Positions 22,475-33,416 of a stretch of 64,000 nt of DNA are shown here, one piece after another. Each line of letters starts with the position of its first letter. Position 1 is the stretch's first letter. The stretch is from Mucor racemosus (taxonomy: Eukaryota; Mucoromycota; Mucoromycetes; Mucorales; Mucoraceae): contig JAPEHQ010000019.1 in NCBI GenBank assembly GCA_027405735.1, positions 687,001 through 751,000 of the forward strand, given 5' to 3'. The notes under the pieces are model-generated. The model saw only the letters and a list, made by a program, of their open reading frames with translations. It was not told where the DNA came from and did no database searches. A program made the position numbers and the translations under genes.

Positions 22475-24465
22475 TTAGTAACCATTACAACTATTATAAC
22501 ATTATATTTCGTACTTTTGGGTATGGTCTACAAGGAAATGCACGTGTCAGTAACAAACATCTATAATTGTCATAAATAAACTTACTCTATTGGAATCTCA
22601 TTTTCAGAAGTAGCTTCTAAATAGTGAACAAGAGTAACAGCAAAACCAACTCTTGTTTCTGATGACTTTTCAGTCAATAAACCCAGTGCAGGAATCCAAG
22701 CATCCAATGTAACAGCATGATTATAAACAGGTGTATTTTCATTATTACTCTCAGTATCATCTTTCTGTAATTCTTTTGTGGATGAAGCGGTTGTTACCAA
22801 ATCCAAACATTTAAGAACCACATTTCGATATTCCTTAATTGGTAATCCATCAATAGTCTCAAGTGTATTATTACCAACTCGTAATTTAGAAATGATATAA
22901 CCAGTTATATCATTCAATTGATTCAAATAATAAGTTTGTGAAGCTAAACCTCCAATACTATGTGCTAAACCTTGCTGAATTGCATATTCTAATGCTGCTT
23001 GTAAATCATTGGATGAAGAGGGTTCCTTGTCCCTGAATGTCTTAAAATCTTGAACTGATTTGATCAAATCTGTGAATAAAGAATTCAATACTTCCAATAC
23101 TGAAATACCAACAAGAGGTATATTAGCATTCAAAATTGTATCTAAAATAGACACAAGAGATGCATGCTTTTCGATTTTGTATTTATCTGCATTGGCTGCT
23201 GATTTAACTGCTTCTAATTGTTGAAGTATCTCGGAAACAAGTAAATAACGGTATTGAGGTTGGAGTGAATCAAGTGCTAATTCCATCATTGAAACTGCAA
23301 AATTGGCTGGCCACCATTTCTCATTTGTATCCATGAATCTATATAATATGATTAGATTCGCATTAAATATAGGCTATTTCTTTTCTTACGTGAATAATGG
23401 ACCAAGAGAGAGCTTTACAGCTACTCCATTTGCTTTACTGAATAAAAGTGCTGTGGTTTTTGCTGCAATAATCTCTACTGCATGAGCATTCAAGGTTTCA
23501 TGTCCAATAGCTGATTGATTAATATCAATGTCTTCATTGCTGCTACTATCAAAATGACTAAATATCTCATATTTCGAATAAATTCTGCAATTTTTACCTT
23601 TGAGCTAAAGCGTTTGCAGGATTTTTGGAATTAGATAATGCATTAATGAGAGGTGATAAAATAAGATCTAATTGAACTTTGAAGTCTGAAGCTTGCAAAG
23701 CACTAGATGTAACTGCAGCTTGTAATGCTCTTTGACCGATATATCTTGTTCTATTCAAAATTGGTATTACTATACTATAACATTCAATTCATTATAACAT
23801 CACTGTACTGTAATTTCAAGGTTTCATCTGCATTTTCGTACGAACAAAATGCTGCAAATTTCTTTAATAATAATTCATAATCCTTTGTCAATTCAGCATC
23901 TACACCCAAAGTTGATCCATCATGGTAATTGGTGAAAATAACAAACTAGATACAAAAAGTTAGGATATCCATCTCCTTGTTCTCTCCCTAAAATATATAT
24001 ATATATATTACCACTTGACAAGCGAGATCAATAATCTCAATATCCTTGGTTTCCAACATCATATCAATGATTTTCACAACATATTTAGAAAACAAATTGA
24101 GATCACGATGGCAAGCTTCAATCAATGCTTTAATGATTTCTAAAGTTACTTGATTGTTCCTATTGAAAAGGTAAATAAAGGTACCGATTTCTAATTGTTT
24201 TGTATTTTGTAAACAACTTACTGTTTTCTGCCTTTGGCAATATCACGTTCAGCTTTCTTTTCCAAAAACAAACCAACTTTAGTAAGTTTTACAGGTCTAG
24301 AACTAGCATAGAAGACAAGATAACTGAGTTCAGAGGAACGAGGTCCCTTTTCACCTTCTTTCTCGGGATAACAGTTATTGATGAGAGTTGCGTGCTTTAC
24401 GTATCTATAATAAATCCATTAGTATTAGGTTAATTGATATTATTTTAAATATCATACAAATGCAT
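21428..24465 (-). CDS. efr3: EFR3 homolog, plasma-membrane PI4-kinase anchor
   Basis: Spliced from 11 exons: 24458-24465, 24222-24404, 24012-24159, 23809-23945, 23598-23774, 23390-23557, 22586-23338, 22515-22527, 21778-22434, 21525-21724 and 21428-21461. Phases close to about 825 aa. The start MHLYVKHATLINNCYP with SSELSYLVFYASSRPVKL closely follows the fungal Efr3 N-terminus (KHQKLVNQCYP...SSETSYLLYYVNSR in yeast). The rest is an alpha-helical repeat rod. Efr3 binds the inner plasma membrane and recruits the Stt4-Ypp1 PI4-kinase complex to make PI4P. The Cys near residue 14 and nearby basic residues could serve membrane attachment. Exon 1 contributes only 8 nt and exon 8 only 13 nt. Confidence 0.9.
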
Positions 24466-27400
24466 ATTAGCTTCAGAGCAAACAGTATAAAAACAAAAAG
24501 AGAGAAAAAGGAAAAGGCCTTGAGTTGTGTATTTCTGTATAATAAAAGTATGAGTTTTTTTAAAACTCAAGATAGACAAAACTCATTTCCATAAATACTT
24601 GTCAGTTTTTTTCAGCCATTCTAGGTATTTAAACACGGCTGCAGCATTTAAATAAATTGGCTCATTTTGGCCTTGTCATACATAGAAACTTGCAGTGCCA
24701 TTGCACCTACTACGCTTGGGTCAATTGATTTAACCAAACTCGAGTCCAAGGATTGAAACATTGTATAAGCTGTTCGATGTGCAGATCTACATGAGAATAT
24801 CTTTTGAGTTATTGAAAAATCGCAATTGGGCGTATTTCTCCAAGATACTCTTTACAACTGAGTTGAAACTGACCCCTTTTTGCCTATATCATGGCCCCAC
24901 CTAAACCTCTAAAGGATTTTTTCGTCTACTTACATTTATAAAAAGTTTATAAAATTAGTTGGTCAATGTTTGTAAACATCTTTTTCTGTTCCTAACGTTT
25001 TTTTCTTTCCAATTTAATTATGATAAGCTGATTTTTATTGCATGTCTAAATGAACGCTGAGTACAAACATACTTTTTTTCGCCGAATGTTTGTTAAAAAA
25101 TTGGCGTTTTAATAATAATAAAAAAATGAAATGTCGATATTAATCATTACTTGTTGATCAAATGAACGAATTTAAGTACACAAATATAATTACTCTATAC
25201 AAAAAATACCCTCAACTATACATAAATCTGCTAAAATCATCACGAAAGCAGCATTTTTAAAGAATTGTTTTATGCACTTTTTGCACAAATCTGAAGCTCA
25301 AAATTGGTCAAGACTAATTCTTGGATCACGCACCATCTTGCTATATTTTTATTTTATATCTTTGGGGTGATGAAAAATACGATGCACATCGACCTCTCGA
25401 TCCTTACATATATATAGGTAAAAATCCATCAATTTCGTTCAATCGACGTTTTGACCCCGAAAATGGGATTTTCACTAAGGCTTTCTTAAGCTCAAAATGA
25501 CCGGAATTTTTCGCAGCTTCGTATAAAAACATTTATTTAACATTTAATTATTCTTAAATTAGACTTTTGTGGAAAAAACCATTATTTTAATTTATCAAAA
25601 TTGTGCAATTCTTTTAATGGAACATTTTTGAGTTAGTACCATCATTCGATGTGAAATCTAAATATTTATCTATAACTCTTAATAGGCCTTGTAGATTTGC
25701 ATAATATTTTATGGAGGAATATGCGAAAAAGTAATTTTTTTTTTCAAAATTGCATTTTTTCGGATTTGAAGTTCGAATTGTGAAATCGGCATTTGAAATT
25801 TGTTTCACCACATATTTTTTACTGCAAAATCAATTTTCAAAGCTTGAAGCAATTCTTAAAACCCCAAATTGCTGCTTACCTATAGCTGGATTATTGTATA
25901 CAATGTCTTAAATCACCAGAGAACACTGACTATTTAATATAATTAAGCTAAATCTTATATTTCCGTAATTATTCATTATATCATTCAGATCACATTTGTC
26001 AAATTCAATTTTTCGTAAATTTCGAAAGCTTGCATTAATACCAGCAATCAGTTTGGGAAATATCATGATAGAACCACCAAATTTTAAACGCTTGGTAGAG
26101 AAAAATTTCTAATTTTATTAGGAAATGTACTAAAAGTACTATTAAAGATAGAAGAATTTAGAGATCTACTATTGATTGAGGTCTAATTAGTGCAGCTATT
26201 GAATACAACAGCTGTTAAAAATCTAATAATACGAGTCGTCATAAAAGTGATAATATTGTAAAATACATCTTTAAAAAATCAACACTAGTTATCCAAAAGA
26301 TAATGATGCTAAGCTTTCAATCAAAATGTCTTACAGCTCACTAACAATCAAGTATTACACAGGAATGGAACAAAGGAACATTCAACTCTCATTATGATTT
26401 CAACCTTATAGCTGTCTCGGTAGAATATCTTTTTACTGAATAGCTCTAATCCTTTATTATTATTGCACTTTGACGCATCGATATCTACAATTCGCAAAAC
26501 CAAAGAAAAGTGCATATTCTTATCAATATATCCATTTATATTTGTATACTTTTATACATGTAGGTGATCTTTATTTTTTTAGTAACTTTTTTTTGTTTTG
26601 TTTTGGTAGAGAATTTGTAGAATCAGGCACTACAGTAACGATAACAGCACATTTTAATTGATTGTCGTTCCTGCTCCCCCGAAATTGTCAAAAAGGTTCA
26701 ACAAAGTCGTTATGAAGAGACCATTAAGCCTCAATTCTCATTTCATTCCATTTTGTCTGAATTTTAAATGGAAACCCTATAATGGTGCAGCACTCTCAGT
26801 TTCGTATACCGTTTTAGCGCTTTTTCAGTCAAGCGTAAACTTCGAAGAGCTTTAATACTTGCAAATCTATTACAATGCCAAAATAATCACATTTTAAAGC
26901 AATAAAAAGATATTAAAAATAATATAAATATTTGCTTTCTCATTTAAAGACATGTTTTTGAATGCAGATTTGATTTTGAAATCAGGTTATCTGACGACAA
27001 GCATATATTATTTTGCCCTACAACTGCTGCTTGGTGTTTTCTAATGAACATTCATTAAATTCAATTTAGCAATGTTTACATTGAAGGTTTGTATGAAAAG
27101 TAGAATAGCATCAAAGACGTAAATTACTGCACTTTTTCGGTATCACAACCACCAATAGTAATAATGACTGAAATTAACGGAATTGCCAATTAGTATATAC
27201 ATGTTCACAATTGCTGGATTTATGTTTATTATCGAACAATCTTGTTCAATTGAGCTTTATAGTTTTATATGCGATACGTAAATATCATGCATCTTTAACT
27301 ATACATACCATTATATACAGGGTACCACAACAGCTGTATTGAAATGGTTTACCCACAAAAATGTAGAAATCAGAATTTCCATAAAAATAAACAACAGTTT

Positions 27401-27496
27401 CTTGGCAAATTATAGGGGAAAAACGGCCCGAAGACACACAACATGATTATTTTTAAATAGCAGCATTTTCATATCAAGTTTCTCCGTTTCAAGGTT
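24466..27496. other. AT-rich 3-kb intergenic region
   Basis: No gene, RNA or repeat boundary could be supported. Short open frames (25614-25811 minus, 26470-26661 plus, 26658-26855 plus) have no recognisable domain. The style of the sequence, with long AT-rich tracts and scattered GC-richer words, resembles the mobile-element regions, but no second copy was found in this window. Confidence 0.4.
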
Positions 27497-27500
27497 TATA

Positions 27501-27507
27501 TATAAAT
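27501..27507 (+). promoter_or_regulatory. Probable TATA box of the SH3-protein gene
   Basis: TATAAAT, part of a longer TATATATAAATA, lies 73 bp upstream of the start codon, followed by a T-rich then A-rich leader. Confidence 0.5.
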
Positions 27508-27579
27508 ACGTTCATTCTTTTATTTCTTTACTTCTTTTTCGTTTCTTGATTACAAAAAAAAAAAAAAAAAAAAACACGA

Positions 27580-28646
27580 ATGTCAGAATCAGCCTTTGCT
27601 CAGCATGTCCTCGCTTCAATTCGTAATGAATTGAACTTGTTAAAATCTCACAATTACATCCAACCTCAAGCTTATGACGATATTTTAAGATTATTACCAA
27701 CAGATGTAAGTAACAATGGTAACCGTCGTGACATGGCTGGCCCTCCTTCAATGGGATACCCTACAAATGGTACACCTGGTGCTTCATTTGCTGGCGTTAT
27801 GCCATCTCCTCTTTCCAACATGGCTTCTCCACCTGCTGCTGCTGCTGCCATGCCACCTCCAGCCTATAATGCTCCTGTAATGGAAAATAAGCTTGGAAAT
27901 GCCGAGGCTCTTTATGATTACAATGGACAAAGTCCAAGCGATTTAACAATTCATCGTGGTGATATTATTCAATTGACAGAATTGGTCAATGATGATTGGT
28001 GGAAGGGTACATTGAATGGTCAAACTGGTATCTTTCCTCGTAATTATGTAAAGAAATTAGAGTAAGTAGATACTTATATACCCTTTTCTTTATCAAATAA
28101 AAACACAAGCATCAAATTGACAAAAATTTTAGACCTTCAATTTCTGAAAAAAAGTCTAGTCCTCCTCCTCCTACACCTGCTCGTAATCAACAACGTGATA
28201 GTTATGGCTATTCACCTGTACCAGTAAAGCAAGACTCATACAATTATCCTGCTCCTCCAAGCTCTTATAGCTCTCCACCACCTGCACAAACACAAAAAGA
28301 GAATTACGCACCACCACCACAACAACAAAATAGCTACGCTCCTCCTCCAGCACAAAATAACTCTTATGCTCCTCCTCCAATTCAAAATCAAATGAGTAGT
28401 TATGCTCCACCTCCAGTTCAACAAGTAGCTAGTACATCTTCTGCACCTGCTGCCGTTGAACAGCCTCATGAAGAAAGTAAAGTTGCTAGTTATGGTAAGA
28501 AATTTGCTGGTAATGTGGCAAATGCAGCCACTTGGGGTTTCGGTGCCACAAGTAAGTGTTTATAATATTATCCATTAATTACCCTGATATGTACTAATGC
28601 ACATTTTACTTTAGTCGGTAGTGATATCGCCCATTCTATTTTCTAG
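27580..28646 (+). CDS. Lsb1/Pin3-like SH3-domain protein
   Basis: Three exons: 27580-28061, 28133-28551 and 28615-28646, with clean GTAAGT donors and phases that close, giving about 310 aa. The N-terminus (MSESAFAQHVLASIRNELNL) is the short helical leader typical of Lsb1/Pin3 and fission yeast Csh3. An SH3 domain at residues 105-160 shows the ALYDYN, DDWWKG and GIFPRNYV signatures. The second exon encodes a Pro-rich tail with repeated SYAPPP units, a likely ligand for other SH3 or profilin partners. The C-terminus (ATIGSDIAHSIF) is a conserved Gly-rich tail of this family. Family members bind Las17/WASP and modulate actin assembly. It is convergent with the SET gene; the stop codons are 187 bp apart. 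Confidence 0.88.
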
Positions 28647-28832
28647 ACGATTATTCGTTGAAACATTTATATAAAAAATGCATTCAATATATACACAATA
28701 AAAAGAGAGCATATCCCCCCATCTTCATTCATTTGAAATTGTCTTTTTTTTTTATTATTATTGTTATTGTTATTGTTGTTGTTGTTGTTACATAATATTA
28801 CAATGGTTTTTCTATTATATTTCCATAACACG

Positions 28833-29442
28833 CTATTGTTCTTGGGAATCCCGTTCCTTTAAAAGTTGAATAATATGTTCGCTAAGAGTAAATTGTTCGA
28901 GAATTTTCGTGGGGGTATGGCGGGCTCCGTTGACTTTACCAACGCACTAAAAATAAATTGATCAGCTCACTAGGTTACTCCTGATTTTAGTTTTGAATTG
29001 TTTTACCTTATTAGCTCCACACCAACAATCAAAAGCTTGAGCTGCATGTATACATTTATTAGTAAAAATTTCCAGCATAAATATCAAGATCAGCTTTACC
29101 CATATCCCATTCTGTAGAAGGGTAAAAAAATGTAAGCTCTTCTCCCTGTTTAATATCCATTAAAGCAACAATAGCTCTTTTCGTGATATCCAAATATGTA
29201 GAAGGGTCGCATGAATGATTCAAATAAAGTAAATCACTATTCAACTCTACATGTTCAGTTGGTGATATTTGCACTGAGGAATATCTTTTTGGCCCAGGCG
29301 TTAACCCTGTTAAATCTGCAATAGTCTCTCCCTTGTTGAAATCTCTTTCAGCAACAAGTTTACTGCTAAAAGAAGTGGGATCACCTTGACGTAAAACTTT
29401 AAAAAGGCCTGGGTGAGATGATTGTTGTTGTTCTTGGTGCAT
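28833..29442 (-). CDS. Small SET-domain protein
   Basis: Three exons: 29100-29442, 29007-29041 and 28833-28946, encoding about 163 aa. An in-frame ATG at 29469 would add nine residues, but the later ATG follows a CT-rich leader (TTTCTTTCTCACGCA), so 29442 is preferred. The SET core is visible: ELNSDLLYLNHSCDPS contains the NHSCxPS motif that binds S-adenosylmethionine, and GEELTFFYPSTEWDM is the C-terminal ELTFxY motif. After splicing, FDCWCGANKCVGKVNG forms a post-SET Cys cluster. Such small stand-alone SET proteins are found in fungi and bacteria; their substrate is usually unknown. The sequence directly upstream (29470-29640) derives from a broken Tc1-like element, so the promoter may be recruited from it. 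Confidence 0.82.
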
Positions 29443-29549
29443 TGCGTGAGAAAGAAAAGCAATTATCATATGTTGTTCAGGTCGCGTTTAAATGGCAGCA
29501 TCGTGCTGCTTTTGAAAGATACTGTGCGACATTGAATGGAATTCCCCTG

Positions 29550-30305
29550 ACTATAGGATTAACAAAGTCATGGCTGTGGATCGGCGCATTAACCATAACT
29601 ACACCTTCTGGACTGATCACAGCCTAAAACAATAAATATGTATATAAATAAGAGCTAGTAATCAGCTCAATTAGACTGGAAAACCAACTTATCACATATT
29701 GCATTTCTGTCACCTTTTGCGATATAAACCTCACTTTAAATTTGCAGTGACTCAGAGGTAAAAAAAATTCCATACAGTATCTGAATCAGTGATGGTGACG
29801 GTAAAAAAAAGTTTTTTTTAACGGTTAAAGTTTTATTCTAACATATATCTGATATGCTAGAATAATTAAAAATAATAAAACAAAGTAAACACTTGATATC
29901 TGTCAGCTTTCCAACTGTGGGTCAAACTAAGGGATCCAAACTAAAAGTGATCCTTATTCTTTTGTTCATGAGATGGGGATTATATACTAATGACAGATTA
30001 GTAGATAAGGGCTGCTCGAAGCGACAGTATAAATTACTAGATATAACATTCATTAATACACTGTATCCATACAGGCTATTAATTGATAGTACAGTATATT
30101 TCATTCTTCATAGATTTCGGAACCATAGTTATGCTGACATTAGCATTGGTGTCGAACCGAGTTTTGACAGCCAAATTTACTAGAATAAGCTGGGCTCGAC
30201 AGCATCCCTAGCTGATATAGTTAAGTTACTTCGGTCAGAACTTACATAATGAGATTCATAGAGTGTAACTAAATGTAGTGTGTGTAGATAGTAGAAGGTG
30301 ATAAT
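29550..30305 (-). mobile_element. Truncated Tc1-like element (copy 1, minus)
   Basis: On the minus strand this segment matches 37365-37990 (+), the two forming inverted copies 7 kb apart. From about 29632 downward it reads ISPEGVVMVNAPIHSHDFVN. This is the DDE region of a Tc1/mariner-type transposase, in which the Asp of the canonical VxDNAP motif is replaced by Val. The frame then leaves the homology. The copy is disrupted by the 70-bp hAT-like insertion at 30141-30210. It is dead. Confidence 0.65.
30141..30210 (-). mobile_element. 70-bp hAT-like mini-element (copy 2)
   Basis: On the plus strand it runs from TAGCATTGGTGTCGAACC to CTCGACAGCATCCCTA. It is flanked by 8-bp direct repeats GCTGACAT (30133-30140) and GCTGATAT (30211-30218), one mismatch. 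The paralogous Tc1-like copy near 37465 shows the uninterrupted site (ATATCAGC then ATATC). Sequence and length match copy 1 at 5872-5940 in inverse orientation. Confidence 0.7.
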
Positions 30306-30311
30306 TATACA

Positions 30312-30524
30312 ACAATTTCAGTTCCTTTCAATAGCTATTCTGTGGCTCAGACTGAATGGGCCTATGGTAATCGATTGGACATGGCTTACGTGCCAACAGA
30401 ATCCTTGTCTCCGTTTTTAATTGATATACAATATCATTGTAAATTACATCCATTTAGATCTCCATTTCATCTGGTGTCTAACTTGAATTGCCGCTGGGAT
30501 AAACCAGGAATCACTTTGATTTGA
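30312..30524 (+). pseudogene. Fragment of unknown ORF, possible PD-(D/E)XK-like
   Basis: An open stretch without its own convincing start reads EWAYGNRLDMAYVPTE, then FLIDIQYHCKL, then a stop. The spacing of an Asp in a hydrophobic strand (LDMAYVP) followed by a hydrophobic-acid-hydrophobic-Gln strand (LIDIQ) is reminiscent of PD-(D/E)XK nuclease folds, with Asp in place of the usual Glu. I recall comparable ORFs in Mucorales repeats, but that is memory rather than a search. It is short, lies between element fragments and is probably non-functional. Confidence 0.25.
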
Positions 30525-30941
30525 CATGTCTGATTGATACAGCAAGTAACCTTATAACCGAGATGTGGATCCTAGCAAATTATAATTATTGACCTGAATC
30601 ATAAATACACCATTATTCAATATGGCCTGATTTCACTCATGATAAAATCAGGACCTAAAGATATCGGGTAGATTATGGAAATGGCATGTTCCTATTTGTT
30701 CTCATTGATTTATAATATAGATTAGAAATTGTGTATAAATAGAAGGACATCTTCCTTTCAAAGAAGAGTCAATTAAGTTCTACTTGATAATAAAAGCCTA
30801 ACGTTATCTAGTCGAATTCCTATTGTTTTTTTATATTTTTTTTCCGTGAATATCTCTACCTGTTCCACAGTCATGTCAATCAAAATTTCATGCTCAGGCT
30901 TATAAATTATTCGCCTACTAATGTTTATAAGCGCTACAAAT
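30525..30941. other. Intergenic, LTR-like promoter signals
   Basis: GTATAAATAGAAGG near 30734 followed by AATAAAAGCC near 30790 looks like the promoter and polyadenylation pair of an LTR, but neither end could be placed. No coding potential is recognised. Confidence 0.3.
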
Positions 30942-31935
30942 AATGACCGCAATCGAGAAGTGCGAGCATAAGTGAGCGAGTCCTATGCATAGGGCTCGCT
31001 TGAATTGCGCTTTTTTCAGGTTATTACTTGCTTTGGCTTGCTTGATTAAATTATTTTAACAATTTCCTGCTTGGCGCTCGACAAAAACATTATGTTGCAT
31101 CCACAGATCTGGGTGCATTCCTTGGTTAAGATTACGACACAGTTTGATATGTTAAGTTCTACATTGCTGGGTATTATGTTATAAAGCTCCGTTTATACAG
31201 GAATATGGAACTAGTGTGTATCACCTAGACTTGATTGGATATTGTATATATATATATAATTAGACTTATTTTAGACTAGTCATATAATTAGAGAATGTGA
31301 ATATAAAAGAAGATGTTTTGATCTTATAATAAAGTTCTTTAGTTTTAGTGTGCTCTTTCATTTTATAACAGTTTTCCTGGATTTTTATTAAATGATTTAT
31401 TACATATTTTAGCTTTGAGATTGATTGATTGATATAATCTCCTGGCGTAACACATTAAAAGCTTGCTTGTATGCTTGCTCGAAATGTTCCAAATTAGAAT
31501 AGGCTTGCTTGAATATAAATCTGCTTGCTTGCCTGTTTTCAAATCAAGTAAGCAAGCATGTTACACAGGGAAAATATACTTAATTTACATAATTTTAACT
31601 TTAAAATTTTCAAAATGCATCACATTTTGAACCAATATCAGGCTGAAAATGTATAATACAATGCTTGCGTTTGCTCTCGGATTTGCTCACTTGCTTAAAT
31701 GTTCGTGACGGATTTGCTTGACTTTCTAAAAAAAACGAGATAATGCTTAATTTATGCTTGCTTGCTTGCTTTCAAAATTGTGAATGCTCGATATGCAACT
31801 TTTTGACGAGCCGTTGCTTAGGCTTGGGCTTGCTTGAGTAACTTTTAAATACTTTAGGCTCAGCAAATGGCAAATGCTTGCTGAAATTGCTTGCGCTCGC
31901 TTGGGCTCGGCCATTTTGCGAACGCTAGTAGATAA
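30942..31935 (+). repeat. GCTTGCTTG/GCTCG-rich repeat, family D (copy 2)
   Basis: This copy matches 5643-6235 but is split by a 360-bp solo LTR at 31093-31452. It retains more of the 3' part, which is densely packed with GCTTGCTTG and GCTCG words through 31925. Near its left end 30976-30999 is a 24-bp near-perfect palindrome (GCGAGTCCTATGCATAGGGC then TCGC). No coding content is evident. Confidence 0.7.
31093..31452 (+). mobile_element. Solo LTR, family A (copy 1)
   Basis: A 360-bp LTR beginning TGTTGCATCC and ending GGCGTAACA. It is flanked by the perfect 5-bp target duplication CATTA at 31088-31092 and 31453-31457. It contains a TATAAAAG-type promoter (near 31300) and AATAAAG polyadenylation signal (near 31329). 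The family D copy near 5790 shows the empty site. It is closely similar to the reversed copy at 32426-32773. No internal retroelement region is present. Confidence 0.88.
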
Positions 31936-32403
31936 CAATTATTTTCAATACAATAAAATAAAAACTACAAGTGATTATATTACAGAGAACGTATGGTCTT
32001 TATTATTAAGTTAAAAAAGGAAGCCAGGAGCCACCAGGTCTTGGATTCTAAAAGTATTTATGCGATTTCAATTCCATTTGGGTGTCAGGTTTAATATGGG
32101 ATTAAAATGAGATTTAAAATAAATAATAGGCAAAATACTACAAACCGAAAGTCAGGAGGTCAATTAAACATCAATGGAAACACGTTCCCAGCATGATGCT
32201 CCACCATTATGCCACATTAGTATAATAGATAGCATCTATCATCCTTCTCACATCATCATCTTCCTCAACTCAATTATTAGTATAAAAACTTTCTTTGTTT
32301 CCTTTTAATAAAAGATATATATCTCTTTATTTGATTGAATTTCTAGCTTTATTTTACATTAATATATTCTGATAAATAAACGACTAATAACTTTCCAATT
32401 TAC

Positions 32404-33050
32404 ATGAGAGTAGGGACACATCTTTTGTTACGCCAAGAGATTATATCAATCTCAAAGCTAAAATATGTACTAAATCATTTAATAAAAATCCAGGAAAACT
32501 GTTATAAAATGAAAGAGCACACTAAAACTAAAGAACTTTATTATAAGATCGAAACATCTTCTTTTATATTCACATTCTCTAATTATATGACCTGTTTAAA
32601 TGAGTCTATTTATATATATACATATATCCAATCAAATCTAGGTGAAACACACTAGTTCCATATTCCTGCATACACGGAGCTTCATAACATAATACACAGC
32701 AATGTAGAACTTAACATATCAAACTGTGTCGTAATCTTAACCAAGGAATGCACCCAGATCTGTGGATGCAACATCTTTGACACGCGGATCTTGTAGGGAA
32801 ACGTCGACAGCCTACTGTGTGTTGAGAAAATGATTAGTAAAGTGTAAAGTACACCTATAATTTATTGTGTACTTTGTTGAAAAAAACAGTTTAAATACTA
32901 CAGTATGATTTCTATACAATAAGGAATACTAATCCAACTGATCCGCTTCTCTGAATAGACATGAGTATAAGTATATACAACGAGTATTTCATGCATCGGC
33001 TGCTTCCATGCGCAGCGGAAGATGTCTACTTCAAAAGTAAAACAATATTT
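32404..33050 (-). pseudogene. Decayed coding repeat (copy 1), split by solo LTR
   Basis: Outside the LTR this segment matches 45772-46020 (-) and 59160-59447 (+). On its coding strand it reads WKQPMHEILVVYTYTHVYSE, then ISWISIPYC, a short intron-like gap, then a VDVSLQDPRVK-like segment into which the LTR is inserted, then the remaining VSLLS-like residues. The three copies keep the same frame with mostly conservative changes, so this is the remnant of a translated element or gene family. Family unrecognised. Confidence 0.4.
32426..32773 (-). mobile_element. Solo LTR, family A (copy 2)
   Basis: A 348-bp LTR, reverse orientation: on the plus strand it starts TGTTACGCCA and ends GGATGCAACA. 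It is flanked by the perfect 5-bp duplication TCTTT at 32421-32425 and 32774-32778. Empty sites are seen in the paralogous repeat copies near 45793 (ACATCTTTGGCGCG) and 59415. It is inverted relative to copy 1 and has its own target duplication, so the two are independent solo LTRs, not the ends of one element. Confidence 0.88.
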
Positions 33051-33094
33051 AGAACATAACACCACTACGGCCAAACTATGCTTCCCATAGAAAT

Positions 33095-33416
33095 TGCTAC
33101 AAAAATAGTAATTAAACAAAAAAAAGCGTTGCGACTACAATTATAACTCTTTGATATTTATTTAAGATATAAAGTAAAAGCAAAGGTTTATGAATTACCA
33201 TAGCCTTTGTGATATATATACTATTTTTTAAATTCTATTAATAATACAGTAATAAGATTTTGAAGCAAGATCTTCATGGTTTAGTTCCTAGTTTGGAAGT
33301 ACCAGTGGTACAGTTTGACATTTTAAAGTTTTATGTGATTTAAAGTTATTAGATCTTAGATGTTGACTAAGATCAGTTTGATTACTAAACAAACTTGGTA
33401 TATGTAGTTTACTACA
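33095..33416 (+). mobile_element. Solo LTR, family B (copy 2)
   Basis: A 322-bp segment starting TGCTACAAAA and ending TTTACTACA, inserted in the 2.5-kb repeat; copy 1 of that repeat is uninterrupted near 3104. The flanking pentamers GAAAT (33090-33094) and GGAAT (33417-33421) are an imperfect target duplication with one mismatch. It is similar throughout to 856-1161. Confidence 0.75.

Noticed and set aside
31093..32773. The two family A LTRs as ends of one retrotransposon
   Set aside because: They are in opposite orientation, each has its own distinct 5-bp target duplication, and no gag-pol sequence lies between them.
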